Positions 15,193 to 21,188 of a DNA stretch of 21,188 nucleotides are shown here, one piece after another. The position numbers were made by a program, and so were the translations under genes. The notes below the pieces were generated by a model that saw only the letters and a list, made by a program, of their open reading frames with translations, did no database searches and was not told where the DNA came from. Origin of the DNA: JBBSUX01 sp038234045 (lineage in GTDB: Bacteria > Pseudomonadota > Gammaproteobacteria > Burkholderiales > Burkholderiaceae_C); contig JBBSUX010000023.1 of NCBI GenBank assembly GCA_038234045.1, forward strand, positions 1 through 21,188. Direction: 5' to 3'. Each line of letters begins with the position of its first letter. Position 1 is the first letter of the stretch.

Positions 15193-16377
15193 TTGAGTAA
15201 TTCCGATACCACTGCATCAGACGCCGCCCCAGTTTTGTTGGTCGGTGTCGATTTGGGCCAGCCCCATTTCGACGCTGAGCTGCAAGAGCTGGCCTTGCTG
15301 GCTCAAACCGCAGGCCTGAGACCGGTTGCGAGAATCGTTGCGAAGCGGAAAGCACCGGATGCAGCGCTGTTTGTGGGTAGCGGCAAGGCGGACGAGCTTC
15401 GCTTGTTGGCCGAGCAGCATGGTGCTGTCGAAGTGCTTTTTGATCAGTCAATCAGTCCGGCGCAGCAGCGCAATCTCGAGCGGACTTTGGGATTGCCGGT
15501 CTATGACCGAACCCTCCTCATTCTGGAAATATTTGCTCAGAGGGCGCGTAGCCATGAGGGCAAGCTGCAAGTCGAATTAGCGCGTCTTCAGTATCTCAGC
15601 ACCCGTCTGGTCCGGCGCTGGTCGCATCTGGAGCGCCAGCGCGGCGGCATCGGGGCGCGAGGCGGCCCGGGCGAAACGCAGATCGAGCTTGACCGTCGCA
15701 TGATCGGAGATTCGATCAAGCGCACCCGCGAGCGTTTGCAGAAGGTGAAGCGCCAACGTGGCACGCAGCGCCGGCAGCGTGAGCGGCGCGATACCTTCAA
15801 CATTTCCTTGGTGGGCTATACCAACACTGGCAAATCCACGCTGTTCAACGCGATGGTCAAGGCGCGCGCCTATGCGGCAGACCAGCTTTTTGCGACGCTC
15901 GATACCACCACACGCCAGCTTTATCTCGGTGATGGGGCCCGATCGGTATCGCTGTCCGATACGGTCGGTTTCATACGCGATTTGCCGCACGGCCTCGTCA
16001 ATGCGTTTCAGGCGACTTTGCAGGAAGCAGTCGATGCAGATTTGCTCCTGCATGTCGTGGATGCCGCAAACGCGGATTTTCCTGAGCAGATTGAACAGGT
16101 TCAGCGCGTCCTGGAAGAAATTGGCGCGTCGGCTATTCCGCAGCTGCTGGTTTTCAATAAGATCGACGCACTCGCAGAAGGGGCGCAGCCCGTCGCTATG
16201 CGGGATAGTTACGCCATCGACGGAAAGCAGGTTCCGCGCGTCTTCACGAGCGCCCGAACCGGAGAAGGCATCGCCGCCTTGCGCGCGGCTTTATCCCAGG
16301 CAGCTGCCGCGCCGCGCGCGGCTACAGAAGTATTCACCCTGCCTGACGGGGCGCCATTGACCGAACCCGCCGAATGA
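15193..16377 (+). CDS. hflX: Ribosome-associated GTPase HflX
   Basis: HflX is an Obg-superfamily GTPase that binds the 50S subunit and can split stalled or heat-damaged ribosomes. Counted from the TTG at 15193 the product has 394 residues: an N-terminal HflX domain (about 14-200) with the signature RGGIGARGGPGETQIELDRR (150-169), then a G domain with G1 GYTNTGKS (208-215), G3 DTVGF (256-260) and G4 NKID (322-325). The start is uncertain. TTG gives a typical N-terminus (MSNSDTTASDAAPVLLVGVD), but no ribosome site precedes it; the alternative GTG at 15145 adds 16 unfamiliar residues. hfq-hflX-hflK-hflC is the classic order, here with 120 bp before hflX. Confidence 0.93.
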   Translation: MSNSDTTASDAAPVLLVGVDLGQPHFDAELQELALLAQTAGLRPVARIVAKRKAPDAALFVGSGKADELRLLAEQHGAVEVLFDQSISPAQQRNLERTLGLPVYDRTLLILEIFAQRARSHEGKLQVELARLQYLSTRLVRRWSHLERQRGGIGARGGPGETQIELDRRMIGDSIKRTRERLQKVKRQRGTQRRQRERRDTFNISLVGYTNTGKSTLFNAMVKARAYAADQLFATLDTTTRQLYLGDGARSVSLSDTVGFIRDLPHGLVNAFQATLQEAVDADLLLHVVDAANADFPEQIEQVQRVLEEIGASAIPQLLVFNKIDALAEGAQPVAMRDSYAIDGKQVPRVFTSARTGEGIAALRAALSQAAAAPRAATEVFTLPDGAPLTEPAE

Positions 16378-16388
16378 TTCGGCACAAT
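16357..16388 (+). promoter_or_regulatory. Weak candidate promoter before hflK
   Basis: TTGACC (5 of 6, 16357-16362) in the hflX 3' end and CACAAT (16383-16388) before hflK are separated by 20 bp, which is longer than the usual 16-18. It may be chance. Confidence 0.2.
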
Positions 16389-16417
16389 CGCATCCATTCA
16401 TCCATGAGAGTGTCCGC

Positions 16418-17848
16418 ATGAATTCGCGTTTTCCCGCCCGAAACTGGCCGAAACTCCCCGGCTGGGCGGGAGGAATGTTCAATCTGAACGACCCCCGATG
16501 GGGCCGGTCCGATGACGATCGGCAGGCCGGTGCCCGTCCTGAGTCCGAGGGCTCCGAGACGCCTGCGCCCGCTCCGACGCCGGCGCCGCCTGTTGCTCCT
16601 GCTCCACCGCGGGAGCGTCGTCCCGATGGTTCCCATCAGGGCCCCCCAGATCTGGACGAATTGTGGAGAGATTTCAACCGCAAGCTGAGCGGCCTTTTCG
16701 GCGGTAAGCGCAATCGAGGCGGAGCTGCCTCCGGCGGCGGCGGAGGTCGTGGGTTTCCGCCTGAATTCAAGAACGCGCGGCTCGGGATCGGGATGATTAT
16801 CGGCGCGGTGGTTTTGATCTGGCTCGCAAGCGGGTTCTTCATCGTGCAAGAGGGCCAGCAGGCGGTCATCACGCAGTTTGGCCGCTACAAGTCGACGGTT
16901 GGAGCCGGTATCAACTGGCGACTTCCTTACCCCATCCAGCGGGCCGAACTGGTGTTTGTTACCCAGATTCGTTCGCTTGATATCGGTCGCGACACGATCA
17001 TCAAGGCGACCGGTCTTCGCGAGTCGGCCATGCTGACGCGCGACGAAAATATCGTCGAGATCAAGTTTGCAGTGCAGTACCGGCTCAACGATGCCCGGGC
17101 CTATCTCTTCAACAGCAAGGACCCGTCCGCCGCAGTGGTGCAGGCTGCTGAAAGTTCGATCCGGGAAGTCATCGGCAAGATGACGATGGATTCTGCGCTT
17201 GCCGAAGAGCGCGACCAGATCGCGCCGCGAGTGCGAAAACTTATGCAGAGCATCCTTGATCGTTACGGCGTCGGCATCGAGATTGTCGGCATCAATCTGC
17301 AACAGGGTGGTGTGCGGCCTCCCGAGCAGGTACAGGCTGCTTTCGATGATGTGCTCAAGGCCGGTCAGGAACGCGAACGCGCGAAGAATGATGCACAAGC
17401 CTATGCCAACGACGTGATCCCGAGGGCTGTTGGTGCGGCATCCAGGCTTAAAGAGGAAGCCGATGCCTACAAGGCAAAGGTCGTTGCGCAGGCACAAGGT
17501 GATACCGAGCGGTTTTCTTCGGTGTTGGCCGAGTACGAAAAGGCGCCGGCTGTGACGCGGGATCGGATGTACCTGGACACGATGCAGGATATATACGGCA
17601 GCGTTCCGAAAGTCTTGGTCGACTCGCGTAGCGGATCCAACCTGCTGTATTTGCCGCTCGACAAGCTGCTTTCGGGGGCAAAGGGTGCTCCGAATGCAAA
17701 TGTCACGGCCAACGACGGCGCCCCTGATCAGGCAGCACCCAAGACCGCTTCAAGCAGCAGCGCATCGTCCTCCGTCCCCCCCCCTTCTAGCAGCGAATCC
17801 ACGCGTGCGCGTGATAACGAACGTAGCCGAGCGCGCGAGTCGCGCTGA
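16418..17848 (+). CDS. hflK: FtsH regulator HflK (SPFH/band 7 membrane protein)
   Basis: HflK pairs with HflC in a large inner-membrane cage around the FtsH protease and modulates its action on membrane substrates. The 476-residue product has a conserved start (MFNLNDPRWGR at 20-30), a Pro/Ala-rich and then Gly-rich cytosolic stretch, one transmembrane helix (about 122-143, LGIGMIIGAVVLIWLASGFF), an SPFH domain from VQEGQQAVITQFG onward, and a coiled-coil region rich in Ala, Lys and Glu. The tail is Ser/Pro-rich and contains a run of nine C (17776-17784). GAGAG shortly before the ATG at 16418 supports the start. hflC begins 15 bp after the stop with its own strong ribosome site. Confidence 0.95.
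   Translation: MNSRFPARNWPKLPGWAGGMFNLNDPRWGRSDDDRQAGARPESEGSETPAPAPTPAPPVAPAPPRERRPDGSHQGPPDLDELWRDFNRKLSGLFGGKRNRGGAASGGGGGRGFPPEFKNARLGIGMIIGAVVLIWLASGFFIVQEGQQAVITQFGRYKSTVGAGINWRLPYPIQRAELVFVTQIRSLDIGRDTIIKATGLRESAMLTRDENIVEIKFAVQYRLNDARAYLFNSKDPSAAVVQAAESSIREVIGKMTMDSALAEERDQIAPRVRKLMQSILDRYGVGIEIVGINLQQGGVRPPEQVQAAFDDVLKAGQERERAKNDAQAYANDVIPRAVGAASRLKEEADAYKAKVVAQAQGDTERFSSVLAEYEKAPAVTRDRMYLDTMQDIYGSVPKVLVDSRSGSNLLYLPLDKLLSGAKGAPNANVTANDGAPDQAAPKTASSSSASSSVPPPSSSESTRARDNERSRARESR
17776..17784 (+). repeat. C9 homopolymer in the hflK 3' coding end
   Basis: Nine consecutive C encode part of the Pro-rich tail of HflK. Gain of one C gives TAG two codons later; loss of one C extends the frame to a TGA at 17865-17867, which overlaps the hflC start codon. 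Confidence 0.9.
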
Positions 17849-17852
17849 CAGC

Positions 17853-17857
17853 AGGAG
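17853..17857 (+). promoter_or_regulatory. hflC ribosome binding site
   Basis: AGGAG lies 6 nt before the GTG at 17864, in the 15-bp hflK-hflC gap. It fixes the hflC start and is one of the strongest ribosome sites in the window. Confidence 0.8.
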
Positions 17858-17863
17858 CTTTCC

Positions 17864-18808
17864 GTGAACAGAATCGGTTTTTTGGCGGCCTCTATCCTAG
17901 TGCTACTGTTACTGGGGAGTTCGATGTTTTTCGTGGTCGATCAGCGCCAGTTCGGCATTGTCTATGCGTTGGGTCAGATCAAGTCGGTGATCTCGGAGCC
18001 CGGACTGCATTGGAAGCTTCCTCCGCCCTTCCAGAATGTTTCCTATATCGACCGCAGACTTTTAACGCTTGAAAGCGCCGATACCGAGTCGATGTTGACG
18101 GCCGAGAAACAGCGGGTCGTGATCGACTGGTATGTGCGCTGGCGCATCACCGACCCGTTGCAATACATCCGTAATGTCGGCTTGGACGAGCAGGCAGGGG
18201 CATTGCAGCTCAACCGGGTGGTACGAAACACGTTTCAGGAAGAGGTCAACCGACGAACGGTCAGCGAGCTGATTTCCGAAAAGCGCGATGACCTGATGAG
18301 CGATGTGAAGCGTGAGGTGCTGGAGACCGTCAAAGGCGCCAAGCCGTGGGGCATCGATGTTGTCGATGTGCGGATCACGCGCGTGGACTATGTCGAAGAG
18401 ATCACCGAATCGGTGTATCGACGAATGGAGGCCGAACGAAAGCGTGTTGCCAACGAGCTGCGATCGACCGGTTTCGCGGAAGGCGAAAAAATCCGAGCGG
18501 ATGCCGATCGGCAGCGTGAGATAACGGTTGCAAATGCGTACCGCGATGCGCAGAAGATCAAGGGAGAGGGAGATGGCGAGGCCGCCGGTATTTATGCCGA
18601 AGCCTTCGGACAGGACCCCAAGTTCGCCAAGTTCTATCGCAGTCTTGAGGCTTACAAGGCAAGCTTTGGCAAGAAGGGCGACCTGGTCGTCGTTGATCCC
18701 GCATCGTCAGAGTTTTTCCGCACGTTCCGCGATGGCGGCACTGCAGCGGGCGCTGGCGCCGGTGCCCCCCCGGCTGAGCCGTCTGGCGCGGCTGCGCCAC
18801 GGCGCTGA
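17864..18808 (+). CDS. hflC: FtsH regulator HflC (SPFH/band 7 membrane protein)
   Basis: HflC is the partner of HflK in the FtsH-regulating complex of the inner membrane. The 314-residue product has an N-terminal signal-anchor helix (about 5-24, GFLAASILVLLLLGSSMFFV), then the SPFH domain starting VDQRQFGIVYALGQIK, the HflC block VVDVRITRVDYVEEI, a charged coiled coil (YRRMEAERKRVANELRSTGF) and the conserved region GDGEAAGIYAEAFGQDPKF. The GTG start has AGGAG 6 nt upstream. The last 25 or so residues are Ala/Gly/Pro-rich and include a C7 run (18765-18771). The signal-anchor codons include AGA, CTA and TTA, which are scarce elsewhere here. Confidence 0.96.
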   Translation: MNRIGFLAASILVLLLLGSSMFFVVDQRQFGIVYALGQIKSVISEPGLHWKLPPPFQNVSYIDRRLLTLESADTESMLTAEKQRVVIDWYVRWRITDPLQYIRNVGLDEQAGALQLNRVVRNTFQEEVNRRTVSELISEKRDDLMSDVKREVLETVKGAKPWGIDVVDVRITRVDYVEEITESVYRRMEAERKRVANELRSTGFAEGEKIRADADRQREITVANAYRDAQKIKGEGDGEAAGIYAEAFGQDPKFAKFYRSLEAYKASFGKKGDLVVVDPASSEFFRTFRDGGTAAGAGAGAPPAEPSGAAAPRR

Positions 18809-18852
18809 TCAACATCATCGACGGATCAACTTCTTCGTTTCCCACAACACCC

Positions 18853-19041
18853 GTGGACGCGCGCGATCTCTGGCTCGCCCTTGCCTTGGTGCTGGTGATT
18901 GAAGGTCTGTTGCCCTTCGCTTCACCGAGTGGCTGGCGTGAAGCGTTTTCGCGTTTGCTCGCGCTGCGCGATGGTCAGCTCCGATTTTTCGGATTCTGCT
19001 GCATCGTTTCCGGTCTGGCATTGCTGCTCTTCTCGATCTGA
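18853..19041 (+). CDS. DUF2065 (YjeT-like) small membrane protein
   Basis: The 62-residue product is nearly all membrane: helix 1 (about 6-22, LWLALALVLVIEGLLPF) and helix 2 (about 44-61, FFGFCCIVSGLALLLF), joined by an amphipathic loop (SGWREAFSRLLALRDGQLR). This matches the DUF2065/YjeT family, small inner-membrane proteins of unknown function that are encoded right after hflC in many proteobacteria. The linkage suggests a role near HflKC-FtsH, but that is inference. The GTG at 18853 has no good ribosome site; it is kept because the family N-terminus begins with a few polar residues before the first helix. It lies 44 bp after hflC and 85 bp before hisZ. Confidence 0.88.
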   Translation: MDARDLWLALALVLVIEGLLPFASPSGWREAFSRLLALRDGQLRFFGFCCIVSGLALLLFSI

Positions 19042-19062
19042 GCGCGCAGAGCGCGCAGAGCG
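19040..19062 (+). repeat. 9-bp tandem repeat at the DUF2065 3' end
   Basis: GAGCGCGCA occurs twice in tandem (19040-19048, 19049-19057), followed by a third partial copy GAGCG. It starts on the last two bases of the DUF2065 stop codon. Confidence 0.75.
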
Positions 19063-19075
19063 ATTTCGCGCTCTG
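19056..19075 (+). repeat. Hairpin (7-bp perfect stem) upstream of hisZ
   Basis: CAGAGCG (19056-19062) and CGCTCTG (19069-19075) form a perfect stem with a 6-nt loop. No T-run follows directly, so it is not a textbook intrinsic terminator, but it lies between the end of the hfl cluster and the putative hisZ promoter and could act as a transcript-end structure. Confidence 0.5.
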
Positions 19076-19100
19076 GACGTCCGAACGCAGTCGGTAGAAT
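19074..19100 (+). promoter_or_regulatory. Possible sigma-70 promoter for hisZ-purA
   Basis: TGGACG (4 of 6, 19074-19079) and TAGAAT (5 of 6, 19095-19100) are separated by 15 bp in the 85-bp gap before hisZ. Transcription would start near 19107, about 20 nt before the ATG. Confidence 0.4.
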
Positions 19101-19126
19101 CACGTTTTTAACCGAGTACCGTTTTC

Positions 19127-20275
19127 ATGTCTGCATGGGTCCTTCCGGATCACATTTCCGATGTTTTGCCTGCTGAAGCACGACACATCGAGGATCTTCG
19201 TCGCAGCCTGCTCGACACAGCTCGCGGCTATGGCTATGAGCTGGTCATGCCGCCGCTTCTGGAGCATCTGGAGTCGCTGCTGACGGGCACCGGAGAGGCG
19301 CTCAATCTTCAAACTTTCAAGCTTGTCGACCAGCTCTCGGGTCGCTCGCTCGGGCTGCGCGCCGATACCACATCACAGGTAGCGCGGATCGATGCGCACC
19401 TGCTCAACCGCGAAGGCGTTGCGCGCCTGTGCTACTGCGGACCGGTGGTTCACACGCGCCCCGCTCGGCCCCACGCTACACGTGAACCGCTTCAGTTTGG
19501 TGCCGAGCTGTATGGACACAGCGGAATCGAGGCCGATGTTGAAATTCTTCAGCTCGCACTCGATTGTTTGTCGGCAGCATCTGTCAGCGGCGTGCATGTG
19601 GATCTGTCCGATGCGCGCATCCCGAGGACTTTGCTGGATGCCACCGGCGCCTCGCCGGAGCGCGTCGCTGCGATTCAGAAAGCGCTTTCCACCAAGGATC
19701 AAGAGGCGCTGCACGAACTCACTACCGATGTTCCAGCACCAGCCCGCGATGCCTTGCGCAAGCTGGCGCTTTTCTATGGCGACGTGGGCGTACTGGATCA
19801 GGCGGCATCCGTCCTGATCACTTTTCCTGCTCTTGCCCCCGTCATTGAGCAGCTGCGCCGCTTGGCTGCTTCACTGAAACAAGCCGACGTGAGCTTTGAT
19901 CTGGCTGATCTGAGTGGCTATGCCTATTACAGCGGCGCCCATTTTTCGATGTACGTCGCTGGTGCCAGCGATTCGCTGGTGCGGGGCGGACGCTACGACG
20001 AGGTTGGCGCGGCGTTCGGCCGCAATCGCCCGGCAGTGGGCTTCAGCCTTGACCTGCGCGAGCTGGTCGCTGTCGCCCCGCCACCGGGGCCGCACAATGC
20101 GATTCGCGCACCTTGGGCGAGCGATGCATCGCTCGTCGAAACGATCGCGCAATTGCGGCGCGATGGTGAAATCGTCGTGTGTGCTTTTCCGGGTCATGAC
20201 AGCGAGATCGACGAATTTCGTTGTGACCGTGCCCTGGTGATCGACGCGGGGCGATGGACGCTCCAATCCCTCTGA
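19127..20275 (+). CDS. hisZ: ATP phosphoribosyltransferase regulatory subunit HisZ
   Basis: HisZ is a HisRS-like paralogue without aminoacylation activity. It binds the short form of HisG, makes the first step of histidine biosynthesis functional and confers feedback control. The 382-residue product has the class II synthetase-like core: MPPLLEHLESLLTGTGEALN, motif-2-like CYCGPVVHTRPARPHATREP, the GAELYGH block, and the motif-3-like end GRYDEVGAAFGRNRPAVGFS. It lacks the histidine-tRNA loop seen in HisS (LVRGLDYYSHT) and the anticodon-binding domain. Presence of hisZ implies that the genome encodes the short HisG elsewhere. The ATG at 19127 has a weak ribosome site. purA follows after 22 bp, the standard hisZ-purA pair of betaproteobacteria. 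Confidence 0.95.
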   Translation: MSAWVLPDHISDVLPAEARHIEDLRRSLLDTARGYGYELVMPPLLEHLESLLTGTGEALNLQTFKLVDQLSGRSLGLRADTTSQVARIDAHLLNREGVARLCYCGPVVHTRPARPHATREPLQFGAELYGHSGIEADVEILQLALDCLSAASVSGVHVDLSDARIPRTLLDATGASPERVAAIQKALSTKDQEALHELTTDVPAPARDALRKLALFYGDVGVLDQAASVLITFPALAPVIEQLRRLAASLKQADVSFDLADLSGYAYYSGAHFSMYVAGASDSLVRGGRYDEVGAAFGRNRPAVGFSLDLRELVAVAPPPGPHNAIRAPWASDASLVETIAQLRRDGEIVVCAFPGHDSEIDEFRCDRALVIDAGRWTLQSL

Positions 20276-20297
20276 ACCGGATTTATCTGAAAAACCA

Positions 20298-21188
20298 ATG
20301 AGCAAGTTGAACGGGCCGATCGCCGGCCGAAATGTGGTCGTCGTCGGCACCCAGTCGGGAGACGAGGGCAAAGGCAAACTCGTGGACTGGTTGACCGAAA
20401 GCGCCCAAGGCGTGGTGCGGTTCCAGGGCGGACACAATGCAGGCCACACGCTCGTCATCAATGGGGTGAAGACCGCGTTGAACCTGATTCCCAGCGGCAT
20501 CATGCGGCCGGGGGTTCGCTGCTATATCGGCAACGGCGTGGTTCTGTCGGTAGAGCAGCTGTTCGTCGAGATCGAGCGCCTGGAAGCCGCAGGCGTCGAA
20601 GTGCGATCACGCTTGCGTGTCAGCGAAGCCTGTCCGCTGATACTTCCGTTTCATGCCGCGCTCGATGTGGCGCGCGAAGTGATGCGTGAAGAAGGGGGTA
20701 GCGAACGCATTGGTACCACGGGCAAGGGCATCGGTCCCGCTTACGAGGACAAGATCGCGCGGCGTGCGCTGCGTGTTCAGGATCTGCGCCATCCGGATCG
20801 GTTTGCCGCCAAGCTGCGGGTTTTGCTCGATTTGCACAATCATGTCCTGACGCAGTATTTGCACGCGGCGCCGATCGAGTTCGATACGGTCTATACGCAA
20901 GCCATGCGCCTCGCAGTCGATCTACGCCCGATGATGGCCGACGTGTCGCGCGAACTCAATGACGCCCATCTGGAGGGCGCCAACCTGCTGTTCGAAGGCG
21001 CGCAGGGCACGCTGCTCGACGTGGACCACGGCACCTACCCCTACGTGACCTCCAGCAACTGCGTGGCCGGCAATGCGGCCGCCGGCTCGGGCGTCGGACC
21101 CGGGATGCTTCACTATGTGCTGGGCATCACCAAGGCCTACTGCACGCGCGTGGGGGGCGGGCCGTTCCCGACCGAACTCGACTGGGCG
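20298..21188 (+). CDS. purA: Adenylosuccinate synthetase, N-terminal part (3' end outside window)
   Basis: PurA joins IMP and aspartate with GTP to form adenylosuccinate, the first committed step to AMP. The 297 visible codons run open off the right edge, about two thirds of the usual 430 or so residues. Recognisable blocks are GDEGKGK (P-loop-like; catalytic Asp22), FQGGHNAGHT (catalytic His50), SEACPLILPFH, GTTGKGIGPAYEDK, LLFEGAQGTLLDVDHGTYPY and TRVGGGPFPTEL. The start MSKLNGPIAGRN is somewhat longer than in E. coli. The residue just before GDEGKGK is Ser20 (codon TCG, 20355-20357), where this family almost always has Trp. The ribosome site is weak, and close spacing to hisZ suggests co-transcription. 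Confidence 0.95.
   Translation, partial: MSKLNGPIAGRNVVVVGTQSGDEGKGKLVDWLTESAQGVVRFQGGHNAGHTLVINGVKTALNLIPSGIMRPGVRCYIGNGVVLSVEQLFVEIERLEAAGVEVRSRLRVSEACPLILPFHAALDVAREVMREEGGSERIGTTGKGIGPAYEDKIARRALRVQDLRHPDRFAAKLRVLLDLHNHVLTQYLHAAPIEFDTVYTQAMRLAVDLRPMMADVSRELNDAHLEGANLLFEGAQGTLLDVDHGTYPYVTSSNCVAGNAAAGSGVGPGMLHYVLGITKAYCTRVGGGPFPTELDWA

Noticed and set aside
16334..17497. 387-codon minus-strand open frame opposite hflK
   Set aside because: It lies antisense to HflK, crosses the hflX-hflK gap, and shows no family features.
1..21188. Mobile element, phage, CRISPR, toxin-antitoxin or novel defence system
   Set aside because: All plausible coding space is filled by conserved housekeeping genes in a familiar order; no transposase, integrase, repeat array or foreign-looking block was seen.

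Overview
The window is a dense, GC-rich (roughly 60% by eye) stretch of housekeeping chromosome from a betaproteobacterium, most likely of the order Burkholderiales. The assignment rests on gene order (ndk-rlmN-pilF-rodZ-ispG-hisS-yfgM-bamB-der-hfq-hflX-hflK-hflC-DUF2065-hisZ-purA), on protein sequences such as the Hfq core, and on the separate histidine regulator HisZ beside hisS. I cannot fix genus or species.

Layout. Positions 1-901 hold the 3' end of a DinG/YoaA-type helicase gene. It converges on, and overlaps by 38 nt, the only minus-strand gene, bamD (864-1670). rluD (from about 1681) diverges from bamD with almost no space between the start codons. After a 255-bp gap come scpB, rluB and ndk. 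A tightly packed run follows: rlmN, pilF, rodZ, ispG, hisS, yfgM, bamB, der. Then hfq, hflX, hflK, hflC, a small DUF2065 membrane protein, hisZ and the start of purA, which runs off the right edge. Twenty protein genes are called. I see no rRNA, tRNA, CRISPR array, insertion sequence, phage gene or plasmid function, and no non-coding stretch of 300 bp or more.

How the genes work together. Several envelope functions are interspersed: the outer-membrane assembly lipoproteins BamD and BamB, the periplasmic chaperone YfgM, the type IV pilus pilotin PilF/PilW, the cell-shape protein RodZ, and the HflK-HflC complex that controls FtsH. RNA and ribosome functions form a second theme: RluD, RluB, RlmN, Der, Hfq, HflX and HisRS. 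Metabolic genes are ndk, ispG, hisZ and purA. Several junctions (ATGA overlap yfgM/bamB, 8-nt overlap pilF/rodZ, 3-nt gap rlmN/pilF) imply co-transcription and translational coupling, while -10-like hexamers before ndk, yfgM and hisZ suggest internal promoters.

I did not find a previously undescribed system. The points worth a second look are local: a Trp-to-Ser change beside the catalytic Asp of PurA, C-homopolymers in the 3' ends of both hflK and hflC where slippage has predictable consequences, the overlapped bamD gene ends, a repeat/hairpin before hisZ, an inverted repeat after hfq, and unusual tails on RluB.
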